From Morinoia aosen (Eukaryota > Arthropoda > Malacostraca > Amphipoda > Talitridae): DNA of 64,000 nt. Shown in pieces: positions 42,247 to 63,890 of the stretch. The translations under genes and the position numbers were made by a program. The DNA lies in contig CM059570.1 of assembly GCA_030386875.1 (NCBI GenBank), positions 32,417,422 through 32,481,421 on the forward strand, read 5' to 3'. The first letter of the stretch is position 1. Every line of letters starts with the position of its first letter. The notes beneath the pieces were generated by a model that was not told the origin of the DNA, did no database searches, and saw only the letters and a list, made by a program, of their open reading frames with translations.

Positions 42247-42659
42247 TGTTATGGATGTCCCGAAATACTACTCTCATAAAAGATTTTTGGGAATTATTAA
42301 GATTTTTGGGAATTATTAAGATTTTTGGGAAATTTTAAGAAATATTCTCGTAAAATATCTTTTTGGGAAACAGGCTCGTACAATTTTTGGAAAATACTTC
42401 ACTTTAGGAAATGTCTAAAAACCGTTATCACTGTTATTCTCGAGCGTGAGAACGTGAACCAAAGTTTACCCGTGTGTGAAAGGACAATTCTTCACAGTTC
42501 GGTCGGAAAAACAAGCGGCGATTGTTTGGGGTAGAGGTAGAGGTGTTATATTTCACGGCCTCAAGTGCGGCGAGCGCAGGCATATAGAACGACGCACACA
42601 CGAACACACGCACGATACAAGCGCACCCAAGCCGAGGCTTTGCAGGGCAAGGAGGCGGA

Positions 42660-42870
42660 CGTGACGTATGAACACAGGCCCGCACAACCGGAGCCAATCA
42701 CCGCTCGCCAAAGCTATGACGCAAGAAGGTGTCTGAGCACACACCAATGGGAGACCCAGACGTGAGAACAAACAAGTATCCCGCCAATCAGGATGCAGAT
42801 ACGGCCTCTGTAGAATAGAAGCTTCGAGGCTGATCTCGAAACAAAGAAGCGAAACGTATATAAGGAGGGT
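42660..42870 (+). promoter_or_regulatory. CCAAT/TATA promoter block, possibly an LTR U3
   Basis: CCAAT boxes at 42693, 42743 and 42784, TGACGTA and TGACGCA CRE-like motifs, then TATATAA at 42857. AATAAA follows at about 43040. The GC content is higher than the surroundings. No gene is recognised downstream, so a solo-LTR-like origin is possible. Confidence 0.4.
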
Positions 42871-43045
42871 AGATGAAGCCTCTAGAGGGATTGTTTGGGA
42901 ACGCACGTGAGATACTGCGTACGACATCTGAGGGTAGACCACACCGCAGGTCGGCCTCGCCGGCTGGCCTTCTTCTACCAAACTGCAATTTGAAAATACA
43001 AGAAACTATAAACCAGCCTCGCATCGGTGATCGTCATGAATAAAC

Positions 43046-43373
43046 AACGTCGGAGTCTGCAACGATAACTCAAGTCGTGAGTACTGCACGGTCGAGCGCC
43101 TGGTACTCGGAGCATCTGAGATCTTAAGCGCCGGTCTACGACTGCGATGGAGCACGTAATCAGGAGACACGGAAGTACCACCGACATTAAATTCCGTTTG
43201 ATACGCAACAACGTCGGAGTCTGCAACGATAACACGAGTCGCGAGTCCTGCACGGGCGAGCGCCTGGTACTCGGAGCATCTGAGATCTTGAGCGCCGGTA
43301 TACGACTACGATGGAGCAGCCGTGACAAGTGAGCCTGATGGCGGTTAATCTTCAAAAGTGACGGAAAGAAATG
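43046..43373 (+). repeat. 164 bp tandem duplication
   Basis: AACGTCGGAGTCTGCAACGA starts at 43046 and 43210. Both copies continue with TGGTACTCGGAGCATCTGAG and AGCGCCGGT, and the second decays after about 110 bp. Just downstream of the promoter-like block, compatible with an LTR leader. Confidence 0.7.
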
Positions 43374-44249
43374 TAGGGTGGCGCCGGAAAATCACCGCCG
43401 AAGAGTTAAATGTGTATTATTGAGAATTTTGGAAAGAGTGATCCACAGTTAAATTAGAGTGCAAAGTAGTTCACGGAATGCGGCATTCAAAGCGGCGCGC
43501 AATGTATAAATATGGATTTGTGTTTCCTACTGTGGTGGTGTGCTCTTGGCAAGGAGGATGTGTTTCGGTCACAAAGCAAGAGTTAGAGGGTACGTGACCC
43601 GAAGCGTTTATTAAAATTTGAACAACTTGTGGTAAGCAAGGTTCTTTGATTTTATATTGCATTATTCCAAATGTTTCGTGTTCATGCTAGCCCATTCACG
43701 ACTATGTTTCCTGATTTTATGCACAGTGCGGAAAGTTATTTTGCCGTAATCCTGTAATTGTTGTGCTAGCGTTCATTGTAACAAGGAGAGTAAATTTCTC
43801 GTTCTTTGTGTGGCTCATTACGTTGCTCATGTTAACGCGTTCATCTTGTGCTCATGTTGGCCCAGTCATGCCGCCACGAAGCGTGCGCAAAGCACGATTT
43901 ATGGCAGTCATCGGCCTAGACAGCCAAGGTGTGGTTTCCTCATTGTGCCGTGTGGGATTGCCATGTCGTTAAATTCAGGCGCATGTTGCTATAACATTTC
44001 CCTGAGCTTCAATCATTGCATTGGAATACTATGTGTGTCATATTCAAATCCACGTGTTTCCCTCAAATAAATTCATGTAAATCTTCAATCCTTTTATTCT
44101 CCATGTCTGGTATGCAGGTGTACGCAAGCATGAAGGACAATACTATAAAATGTGTACGGGGGTTGGAATTCCCTCAGCGTGTGGGGAGGGGGGGGGGGGG
44201 GGGTCCTAAACCCACCCCATTCTCTGTATCGCAACATGGACCATCTGTT

Positions 44250-44400
44250 TTCGATTCACTGCTGTCCTGTTTTTCAGGACCTGCTACTTTTTTCTTCAAT
44301 TTTTATCTCGTTTCATAAACTTTTTTGAATGGTTTCTGTGCGCTGTGTACATAGATTTTGCATTCCCTTAACTCCAACTACTGAGGCTGTATAAATCTGA
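44250..44400 (-). repeat. Dispersed family A fragment
   Basis: Reverse complement of the family middle: TGCTGTCCTGTTTTTCAGGA through GCATTCCCTTAACTCC. Confidence 0.6.
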
Positions 44401-44482
44401 AGAAAACTAATCTAATCTAACCTAACCTAACGCAACCTAACCTAACGTAACTTAACCTAATGCAACCTAACCTAAAGTAACC
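44400..44482 (+). repeat. Interstitial CCTAA (TTAGG) array
   Basis: About 14 units of CCTAA/CGTAA/TGCAA variants. TTAGG is the ancestral arthropod telomere repeat. Here it follows a family A fragment. Confidence 0.7.
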
Positions 44483-44559
44483 TCGCAATCATTCGAACAC
44501 ATTAGAATTGTCAGAACAAAGATTCTCTCGGAACGCAACGATTTTTCCTACTTGAAAGA

Positions 44560-44700
44560 CTAGATTTGCGGCTATTAACCTACCGCTATTTCTCGTTAAA
44601 TACTCAATTACGACGGAAAGTGCATGGGAGAAAAGTTATTTATTTTGATCTCATTACCATTACACAAGCAACAAAAATAAAAAATCAATTAGTGTTCTGT
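44560..44700 (+). repeat. Fragment related to the 38.5 kb foldback element
   Basis: Shares CCTACCGCTATxxCTCGTTAAATA, GACGGAAAGTGCATGGGAGA and TTTATTTTGATC, followed by AAGCAACAAAAAT. Confidence 0.55.
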
Positions 44701-46439
44701 GGTAAACAAATACCCTATATAGTTAGTTACCTTATTCCTAAATATACATTTCCTGACAGTCAGAAAGTCAAATCAGAAGAAAGTTACAACATTTGCTTAG
44801 AATGGACACTACAGTACACCAAATCAATTAAGTAATTAGTCACAAACAAACTAACTGCTTACCAAGGAGGTAAAAACAGATCTATTCAGCAAATATAAAA
44901 AAGTATGTGTAGATAAATCATTTATATCAGAAAAACACAAAAATGATGAATAACCCTGCGTGTCAGACATGCCCTAAACTTCACAGTCTACACTAAATTA
45001 GGAAACCAACAAATCTAGTGAACCTGTTTTTGTAAATTAACAAATTACCAAATTTAAAATAGAATAGTTTAAAAAAAGGCCTATAAAACTAGACATTTAG
45101 CTATCCAGGCAGATAATCTGATCTGAACGCTTCACTGAATCCATCTCTCAGTATGCATTGCATACTACTTTCAATAAAAACAACTCGGTTACTGTAAAGT
45201 TTCTCTAGTCTAGGTGACCTTTCGGTCAATATTGAATTTAATGTTGTCAATATTAAATTTAATGTTGTCAACGATTCCAATAATTTTGTTGCCACATATG
45301 GGTAATATGGTACAATTGAAGACGTTTTACATGAATGACGTTGTGCTCGTAAATGCTTAGTTTTCAAGATATTAAATTTTAAAGTTATCGGAACGTCGTT
45401 TATAAAATTGAACTAACGAACGCGTAAATAAGCAGAAATACGATTTTGACGTAACGATAGGTGAGGTTGGATTCGGTAAAATTAGGTTAGTTAAATAAAC
45501 TAATCTAAACTAACCTAAGTAAACCTAAAATTGCTTAACTTAACTTAGCCATACAGAGGCCGATGTCTCCCGCCAAGAAATTTCGCGTGGTTTGCGTCTA
45601 CGAAACGCAGGAAGAGCCATTTCGAAACTGCCGTTAATGCTATTCTTACCTGAACGTTATTTATGCTATATCTTAAAACTAAGCATTTGCGAGCACAATA
45701 TCATTCAAGTAAAATGTCTTCAATTACCCAAATTTTGTAATGAAATTATAAAAGTTGTTGACAACTTTAAATTCAAAATTTACCGACTTTTCTTATAGAA
45801 AGTAAATATGCAGTATAGTCCATGTGAAGTTTTCTCGGATCAGATCCCAGCACAGTGAAAAAAAAAACATAAGGCCGGGCAGGGGCCTCTCCGACACCTC
45901 AGCACATTTCTTCGACTATTACCCCTGTATGAACTTGTAAGGAATTATTAAAAGTTTGAATTAGGAAGAACAGGGTAAAAATTGTTATTAATTTTACGAC
46001 AAATTTCAATTTTCGCCATTAAGACTACCCACTGAGCGACATCTTCATTGGACTGTAAAAATATTTTTCTTGCGTCTCTACACTGATGTCTGCTGTCTGG
46101 TCATCCGCATGCAGGAATATAATGGTGTGAAAAATTTCTTGCTCGACAGGCTACATGAATAATCACCAAACTGCACCCTATCAAATCGTTATTTTCGTTG
46201 ATCCCTCTTTTAGTACAGTCGTGAGGTGACTTTTTTTAGAGTCATGTGGAAAAAAAAAAAAGAGTAAGAGAACGAGTGAGTGATATGAGAACTCAATGAG
46301 AGATGTTTTATTTTTTTTATTGAGCCTGAAACATACATGTTTTACATTGCTTTTCAGATATCTTATGGTTAACCCAAAAGCGTAATGACGTCTGCTCTTG
46401 GTCGAGCCGGTTCCCATTTCCGACATTTGAATTGCGATG

Positions 46440-46715
46440 GCTAAGATTTCTTTTTCCTAACATCGGGATTCGATTCACGAGGCTGGAAGTACCGGGAATT
46501 AAACTGGCGACCTTTATTGTTATAGGCGCGCGTTTTCAACCTAGAGGCCTCAGTGACCGGTTTAAGGTTTTTTTCTATGACCATTGAGCGAAGGACTACA
46601 GCTAAATTCTCCTTTTTGCCAACAGATAGATTCACTAGGTTGGCATTGCCAGTAACCGAACTGGTGACCCTTCCTCTGAAAAGCACGTGCTGTTAACCTT
46701 TAAACCATGGTGACC
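46440..46715 (-). repeat. Dimeric tRNA-like SINE
   Basis: Two tRNA-like heads on the minus strand: CATGGTTTAAAGGTTAACAG with CCAGTTCGGTTACTGGC, and CCTCTAGGTTGAAAACG with CCAGTTTAATTCCCGG. A-box/B-box spacing fits Pol III promoters in both. Confidence 0.5.
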
Positions 46716-46726
46716 ACCACTCGAGG

Positions 46727-46820
46727 TATATTAGGCACTTTGATAATGTGTCCTCTGAGACTCCATATGGTGAGGATGTGCGTTGCGCTCGCTCCGCTCG
46801 CTCCGAAACAAAGTGCCTAT
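46727..46820. mobile_element. Small MITE
   Basis: ATTAGGCACTTTG and CAAAGTGCCTATT inverted ends 80 bp apart, with GCGCTCGCTCCGCTCGCTCC inside. Confidence 0.5.
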
Positions 46821-46990
46821 TGTTAGAAAGAATGTACTTCTAGCCTGAATGGGTACCCTCTCTCGCCATGAGGATTCAAATGTGATATCAACATATAAAT
46901 CATCAAACTAAGAATATAATATTCCCTCATAAAGTGTGAAGGTGTTCAACCCTCGTTTATACAAGAAAGCCAACTCTCTAAACCTACAAG

Positions 46991-47829
46991 ATGGGAGCGA
47001 GGAAGCAACGCAACAACATCAGCAGCTGCAATAACAGCTGTGAATATCAACCAAAGTTTGGTCAATATCCTGATGTGTCTAGCCTAACGCAAGACTGCAA
47101 AAAAGTGGTATCTGTTCTAATAAAATATTTCGACTCAGTGATGACAAAATTTAATAGTGATATTGACGAAATGAAAAGTGAAATAAGCGACCTTAAAACA
47201 CTATCTGAAACAATAGCAGGAAAAGAAGCAGAACACAAACAAATTATTGAAGAGCAGAATGAAAAAATACAAAGCTTGGAGTCACGTCTCGATCGCTTGG
47301 AAAAAAATGATCAGCGCCGAGACCTGGAAGATAGAAAATGTACTCTCATCATTTCCGGGGGGGGGAACTACCTCATTCACACAATAACGAAAATTGCAAA
47401 GAAACAGTCTGCAAAATTCTGAAGAACATCAACATCGACCTCAGTGATGCTGACATCACGTCAGCTAACAGAATGGGAAGAAAACCACTAAGTGGAAACG
47501 AGGATCGAAGAAACATCGCTTTCGAACTGAAACATTACAACAAAAAACGTGAAATTCTCTCTGCCTGCCGAGTAAATAAACCAACGTTCTATATAAATGA
47601 ATATCTAATACCTTCACGAGCCAAGATCATGTACACCTTGAGAGTAGCCAAGAGAAATTTCCCGGAAAAAATCGGAACCCCGAGGACCCAAGATGGGAAC
47701 ATCTTCGCATTCATCCCTGGACAACCGGACTCGAGACGTCAGATTAACACGCCAGAAGAGCTCGACCAATACCTGATGCGGCAACTGGATAAATCATCGA
47801 ATCAGGTCTTGGGTGTTCACCTCAATTAG
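46991..47829 (+). pseudogene. LINE ORF1 (RNA-binding chaperone), frameshifted
   Basis: Starts MGARKQRNN. A coiled coil spans about residues 50-115 (SEISDLKTLSETIAGKEAEH, heptad-like), then RKCTLIISG. A run of about 10 G at 47356-47365 shifts frame, and the second part continues ELPHSHNNENCKET through TSANRMGRKP and FYINEYLIPS, typical of L1/CR1-type RRM-like ORF1 proteins. A single-base length change in the G run explains the break, and sequencing error is possible. Confidence 0.75.
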
Positions 47830-48478
47830 GTATCAAAACATGTACCTGTGTCAAATTATATACTCGTATGCCAATAACGCCTAGAATTCTATAACTTTAC
47901 ACTAGATCTTCAAACTGCATAACTTCATGTCATGAATCAGTTCCAACCTCTAAAGATATATACGGCAGTTTTACCTCAATTTTGACAATCTTATGACAGA
48001 TATATATGAACATTTATGACAACTGTATTGGAAATTGCAACAACACCATCAGCAATTTGTACCTACCAATATTATGATGGAATATTGATATCCACCTTGT
48101 TCACCTTTCCTCGTAAATTGTATGTAATTTTTAACCAACAAACTATTATTATGTGTAAAACATATTAGCTGATTAGATTATCATCGTCGCTAAATTTTTT
48201 CTATTTATTTTTATTTTTTTTTTAACTTATTACCTGTTGTATGTGAACTTTGTAACAACGCCTTCAGCAATTTGTACGCATCAATTTTGCATATTGAACT
48301 CCAATATTAATCGCTCTTGGCTGAGTATTGAGTGTACCCACGAAATCACGCTAGATTTCTTACTCTTTTCTATACTTTCTAAGCTAGTTTTTAGATAGAT
48401 ATATCCTTTTAATCTTGACTCTGTATTTCGTTTTAAGTTGTACAATAGTACTTACTGCCTACTGTTTACTAATTTTGA

Positions 48479-51400
48479 ATGACTGATCACGCTGATATAT
48501 TAGATGAAATCGACCCGGATCTCAATCATTTGAACAGAATATTTCCAAACCTAAACGACTCTGAAAACTGCAGATATACTAATATATCAAAATTCAACGA
48601 ATCTATACGAATAACCCGGCAGGATTTTTCGCTACTGTGTTGGAACTGTAGGTCACTCTATCCAAAATTGGAAGAGATACAATGCACTATTACTGAACTT
48701 AAGTATACCTTAGATGTGATTAGCTTCACCGAAAGCTGGCTAGATGACTCGACCAAAGACATGATTAAATTTGAAAATTATCATAGTTACCATTCGCTAC
48801 GAAAAAACAAGCGAGGCGGGGGCATCAGTACATACATTTCTAAGCACATGGATTCGAGAATCATAGCAAGTGCAACACTGAATCAGGATCATATAGAATC
48901 ATTATTCGTAGAACTGTCTAGAGATGGCAAACGAATTGTGCTTGGAACGGTGTATAGGCCGCCTACAGCCTGTCCTATATCCTTCCTTAATGAGCTTAAT
49001 CGAATTATTTCTCAGTTCAACAGGTCCTTCTACAATGACATAATAATATGCGGTGACTTCAACTATGATTTGCTGAAACATGAAAGCTATGAACCAATCT
49101 CTAATTTCTTAAATGCATTTCATTCTAAATCTTTCCTTCCGATCATCACAAAGCCAACACGAATAACCTCAGAATGTGCCACGCTGCTTGACAATATCTT
49201 TATGACAGACCCAAGTGATTTTCTTGCTGGAATAATTACTTCTGACTTATCAGATCATTTTCCAGTTTTTCTTATTAAGAAAAATGTCTATCTTGCGTGC
49301 ACCAAAGCACGGGCTGAAACTTATTCATATCGTAAAATAAACGAATCAAATTTAGAAGAAATGCGCACCGTTCTAGAAGATTTAATGCCAACATTGCACA
49401 TCACCCAACAAAACAATAATGCAAGGAGCATTGATGAATCAGTAGTAAAGTTGACTGAAACTATAATGACCGCATACAATCAGTGTTGCCCAATTGTAAC
49501 TCGTACAGTTACCCCGAAAAATAAACAAAAGCCCTGGATTACTAGAGACATCGTGATAAATATAAAGAAACGCCAAGCGTACCTAGCCCTCCTTTGCGAA
49601 GGGCGAATATCTAGAGAAACATATAACCGATTCAGAAACTATGTGACAAACCAGATAAGAACATCAAAAAAGAGCTACTTTACCCTCAAGTTTACTCAAT
49701 TCAAAGCTGACGTTAAAAAGACTTGGCGCCTCCTTAACTCTTGTTATAAACCGAATAACGCCGAAAAAAAGAAAATTGGTTATATCACTCAAGATAATGT
49801 AAAATACCATGATAAGAATGAAATTGCTAATCTCTTCAACAACTTCTTTGTAAACGTAGGGAAAACTATAGCCATTGGTATTCCAAGTGAACCTACTGAT
49901 CACCTGGAATTTATGGATCATATTCGAGAACACAACTCCTTTTTCTTTACGCCTACAAACTCCTCCGATGTAATTGCGTGCATAAACAACATGAAAAATA
50001 AATCGAGTGGGTTACAAACGTTTCCAACTAAAATACTTAAAATAATTGCTGATATTGTGGCCCCGCTGATATCCAATATTATTAACCAGTCTCTCTTACT
50101 AGGCACTTTCCCGAACTCCCTCAAAGTTGCTAGAGTAACCCCTATCTTTAAAAATGGTGAAAAAACCTGTGTAAACAATTATCGACCTATCTCCATGTTA
50201 CCAATTATTAGCAAGGTATTCGAGAAAATTGTGTATAAAAAAGTGTACTCTTATTTTGAACAAAAATCATTTCTCTATGATAAACAATACGGCTTTCGCT
50301 GTAAAAAATCAACAACACAGGCAATATTAAATCATTTACAATTCCTTTATTCTAATATAGATAACGGAAAGACTGTCTTCTCTGTATTTCTTGACTTTCG
50401 AAAGGCATTCGATTGTGTGGACCATAACATATTACTCTCGAAACTTCATTGTTATGGCATTCGTGGGGTTGCCCATGATTGGTTCAGATCATATCTAACA
50501 AATCGGAAGCAATACGTTGTCATTGACGACGCAAAATCGGACCCACAAAAAATTAGCCATGGAGTTCCACAAGGATCTGTTCTTGGGCCTCTCCTTTTTC
50601 TGATTTTCATCAATGATATTATTAAATCTACATCATTTTTTAAATTCATACTTTTTGCCGATGACAGTACGCTTTCTGCGGTCCTTCCGAACGAAAATCC
50701 CACTACGATTGCGGAGAGTATAAATAATGAACTCCATAAGGTTTCACTGTGGCTTAAAGCTAATAAAATAAGCCTCAATATCGATAAAACAAATTATATT
50801 ACGTTCTCATACAAGAAAAATATATCTCTACCATCCATTAAAATTGGCGAAGGTGAAATCAAAGAAACCAACTCATGTAAATTTCTGGGCATCATAATAG
50901 ATAAACATCTGACCTTCAAAGAGCACATCACTCATATTAGTTCTAAATTATCAAAATCCATCGGAATCCTGAATAAAGTTAAAAATTTCCTGCCTGAAAC
51001 AGCCTTACTAATGCTTTATCGAACGCTCATTTCACCATACCTGCAATACGGAATAGAAGCATGGCATGGAACTGATAAAAATAAAACCAATATAATTTTT
51101 ACTCTGCAAAAAAGAGCCATCAGAGCGGTAAAGAACCTAGAATATAATGCTCACACAAATGATTCATTCAAGAATTTACAAATACTTAAACTCTCGGATC
51201 TCTACAAAATCTCCATCTGCAATTTCATCTACAAAACATTAGCTAATGATGGCGACAATAGCCTTCAACAGTTATTAACTGCGCAAACTGGTCATCACGA
51301 CCATTTAACACGAAATAAAAGTAAATTCATGCTTCCTTATTATTCAAAGGCCCGCTCGCAACATAGTATACTATTCGTTGGAACTAAAACCTGGAACTCA

Positions 51401-51481
51401 ATACCTGCGGAGATCCGTGAAAGTAATTCTTACAAGGTATTTAAAAGAAATCTTGAGTCTCACTTCTTATCAGAATACTAG
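48479..51481 (+). CDS. LINE ORF2: APE endonuclease plus reverse transcriptase
   Basis: One uninterrupted 1000-residue frame from ATG. The endonuclease occupies about residues 50-265: LLCWNCRSLYPKLEEI, FTESWL (catalytic Glu), GTVYRPP, CGDFNYDLL and SDHFPVF (catalytic Asp-His). The RT occupies about 550-830: YRPISMLPIISKVFEKI, VFLDFRKAFDCVDH, HGVPQGSVLGPLLFLIFIND, LFADDSTL (catalytic FADD) and LGIIID. No RNase H. Order and signatures place it in the CR1/jockey superclade. Its integrity suggests recent activity. Confidence 0.93.
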   Translation: MTDHADILDEIDPDLNHLNRIFPNLNDSENCRYTNISKFNESIRITRQDFSLLCWNCRSLYPKLEEIQCTITELKYTLDVISFTESWLDDSTKDMIKFENYHSYHSLRKNKRGGGISTYISKHMDSRIIASATLNQDHIESLFVELSRDGKRIVLGTVYRPPTACPISFLNELNRIISQFNRSFYNDIIICGDFNYDLLKHESYEPISNFLNAFHSKSFLPIITKPTRITSECATLLDNIFMTDPSDFLAGIITSDLSDHFPVFLIKKNVYLACTKARAETYSYRKINESNLEEMRTVLEDLMPTLHITQQNNNARSIDESVVKLTETIMTAYNQCCPIVTRTVTPKNKQKPWITRDIVINIKKRQAYLALLCEGRISRETYNRFRNYVTNQIRTSKKSYFTLKFTQFKADVKKTWRLLNSCYKPNNAEKKKIGYITQDNVKYHDKNEIANLFNNFFVNVGKTIAIGIPSEPTDHLEFMDHIREHNSFFFTPTNSSDVIACINNMKNKSSGLQTFPTKILKIIADIVAPLISNIINQSLLLGTFPNSLKVARVTPIFKNGEKTCVNNYRPISMLPIISKVFEKIVYKKVYSYFEQKSFLYDKQYGFRCKKSTTQAILNHLQFLYSNIDNGKTVFSVFLDFRKAFDCVDHNILLSKLHCYGIRGVAHDWFRSYLTNRKQYVVIDDAKSDPQKISHGVPQGSVLGPLLFLIFINDIIKSTSFFKFILFADDSTLSAVLPNENPTTIAESINNELHKVSLWLKANKISLNIDKTNYITFSYKKNISLPSIKIGEGEIKETNSCKFLGIIIDKHLTFKEHITHISSKLSKSIGILNKVKNFLPETALLMLYRTLISPYLQYGIEAWHGTDKNKTNIIFTLQKRAIRAVKNLEYNAHTNDSFKNLQILKLSDLYKISICNFIYKTLANDGDNSLQQLLTAQTGHHDHLTRNKSKFMLPYYSKARSQHSILFVGTKTWNSIPAEIRESNSYKVFKRNLESHFLSEY

Positions 51482-51895
51482 TCGTGTAAGATCACCAAGT
51501 CAAATCCTGCCTCCTACATGTCTGGTCCTAATAATGCAATTTGCCATGAGTAATATCGCCGATTTTCAGTCTGCTCCCAAATCGTTATCGAATATACTGT
51601 TAGATATTGTCCATATGACCTATATTGTAAAATTAAACATCAATATCGAGTTCATTATCCTGTTGATCAGTCTAATGCGAAACTAGGCTAAGTGAATTAG
51701 GTTAAACATTATTGTACGCCCTAGAATAATGTAATGGTAGGATGCCCTAGAAGTCGCAGAACTTATTCGGGCCCACAGGTAGCTATACTCAACTCTGACC
51801 ATTGTATTAGACTTAAGAAACATTCTACCTCTGTATCTCCTGTGGTAAATAAATTGTTTAAAATTGTTAAATTGTTTAAATAATGAAGACGCTGT

Positions 51896-53639
51896 AAGAC
51901 TACTCGTCTGAATAGAGCTCACTGGTCCTACACACTCCAACAGAAGTTTTTAAAGTAAGTTCATAGATAATCTTTTTCAGTGAACTCTTCCAGCGATTAA
52001 AACCGTCAGAGTACGATGGTGCACGTGCGATTCAAAGCACCGGAGAATGACCTGGGCGACTTTTTTCTTACAGGTTAAAAAAGACTCAAGAAAATAAGAG
52101 CGCCTTTACTCAGACAAGATCACGTATAGAATGCGTAAAATATTGAAATATTTTTGTTTAGCATGAGACAGAGTTATTCAAGTTCCCTGTGCAAAACAAC
52201 GTATAATTGAGGATGCAAATGTTCAATACAAACTAGAAAAATAGGAATGTGAATACAGGTGAGAGGAGTGAGACAAAGGAGTGGATCAATTGAGTTGCTA
52301 ATATATTAAAAGACTATTTTACTATACCATAGAACCGCCAACGATCACAGCTGCTTCGACTTGTGGGTTGACTGTCATGAAAGGATAAGATGAAGTTCAA
52401 AAAACACGATGATATAATTCAAGCCAGTCAATGCACGTAATCCTGCGTATTGGTTTTCTACTAACATATAATTAACGCCAGTGCGCAATGAAGGTTGCCC
52501 CAGGTCTAGCATGGACTCATTTCACGCCCTGGGGCTCGAGTGGAAAATTGTGGCTAAGTTCTCCCTTTTCCCTACCTTCATCTCTTACTCTGCAGTGAAC
52601 GAATCCCATTTCTTGAACAGAATACTTCTGAACGAGGTGAAAAGGATAAATAGGTATTGATACCATCCGTATGGTACATGCAACATGGTGAGCCTATTTT
52701 ACGTTTCAGTTTTGAAGATTAGTAATTGCTTTGCATACCTAAAAACGAGAATTACCACTGGTATTTATCATATGTGATGTAGAGAGTCAAAACTCTCGAA
52801 AGGCCATTGCTGAAAATATAACCCAATCAGACACACACGATGTCGGGCCATTTCTATCTGTACCGACGGGCATAATTCTTTGCTGTAATTTGATATTTTT
52901 CAGTTACGTTTATTTTGGACAGAAAAAAATATTTACTATAACAGTAGTGCCTCCTGCTTCGGAATGATGGGAACACAAGTTTGAATTATTCCTGTTTATC
53001 GAGAAGGATACTTTGTAATTCTCGTTAGCTTAAAAATATTTTTGAAATCTTCGCATTATTTAAAAAATAAAGCTGTCAGATGTTAAAGAGGTTTCTTAAA
53101 TTCTAGTGTCATGTCATCTTTTTGAACAGCATCTTAGCGGCAATAGTGATACCGGAAAGAGAATGAAGTTCAAGAGACAAAGTGTACTAGTAAAAACTAC
53201 TTTTTGAATATGTCATACAGTGTAAACAGATAGAGACTAGTTTGCAATACGGGCATTTACTATTTTTAGCACATAACCAGTAATGTTGGGTGTTTGGGTG
53301 GTACGAAGAATGTCTTTATTATGATTGTAGAAAAGTGACTCATAAACCTGACTGTACATATACACACAATCGTAATTTAAATTCCAGTGCGAGATTGATT
53401 AAACAAAGTAAGAATTTCTGATAAAAAAATGTCATTTATTAACTCCAACTTCTACTCGTTAGGCTTTTCCTAGTTTGATGTGAGAAATCATGGCATTTCA
53501 CAGAAATTTCTACGACTAGAGAGTAGCCTTCCCACATAAATAAACTTATTTGAATGGATGACTAACGTAATCATCAGCTCTCTCTACCCCCATTCTCAAG
53601 AACGATAGAGAGAAAACTATAAAAATACAACAACCCATC
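51896..53639. other. Stretch 3' of the LINE
   Basis: No supported gene or element recognised. Confidence 0.5.
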
Positions 53640-63307
<9,668 letters not shown>

Positions 63308-63344
63308 CTAGCGGGGAGATGGTGCCACACACACAGTGTCACTG

Positions 63345-63795
63345 TGAGTCGAATAATTCATTATAATTGTTAGAATTATTCATTATTCTTTATAATTGTT
63401 AGAATTATTCATTGTTCTTTATAATTGTTAGAATTATTCATTATTCATTATAATTGTTATAGTCATTCATTATTCATTATAATTGTTATAATTATTTATT
63501 ATTCATTATAATTTTTATAACTATTCATTATTCATTATAATTGTTATAATTATTTGTTTTTCATTAAAATTTTTATAACTATTTATTATTCATTTTAATT
63601 GTTATAATTATTTATCATTCATTATAATTTTTATAACTATTCATTATTTATTATAATTTTTATAACTATTCATTATTCAGTATAATTGTTATAATTATTC
63701 ATCATTCATTATAATTTTTATAATTATTCATTATTCATTATAATTTTTATAACTATTCATTATTCATTATAATTGTTATAATTATTCATTATAAT
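63345..63795. repeat. AT-rich minisatellite, about 30 bp period
   Basis: Roughly 15 variant units of the type TTATAATTGTTATAATTATT with CATTATTCA spacers. It separates the true start of ALT-B exon 3a from a partial duplicate of it. Confidence 0.85.
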
Positions 63796-63890
63796 TCCTC
63801 CAGCAGCGCCGGCAGCAGGCGCAAAGTCAGCACCTAACAAGGGAGATGGTGCTCAGACAAACACACAGTGTCACGGTTTGCTGGAATTTT
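63796..63890 (-). repeat. Partial duplicate of ALT-B exon 3a acceptor and 5' end
   Basis: The block TTCCTCCAGCAGCGCCGGCA through GTCAGCACCTA, followed by the same intron text (GGAGATGGTG...CACACAGTGTCAC), repeats 63272-63350. It lacks the rest of the exon. Confidence 0.85.

Larger units (their letters stand above)
46821..51895 (+). mobile_element. Near-complete CR1/jockey-type LINE
   Basis: About 5 kb: ORF1 (46991-47829, one frameshift), 650 bp inter-ORF with repeated CAGCAATTTGTAC, intact ORF2 (48479-51481), and a 3' UTR ending TGTGGTAAATAAATTGTTTA plus AAATTGTT repeats. Boundaries approximate. One 3' fragment of the same family is at 33.8 kb. Confidence 0.88.

Noticed and set aside
44400..44482. 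True telomere
   Set aside because: Short, degenerate, internal and flanked by ordinary repeats on both sides.
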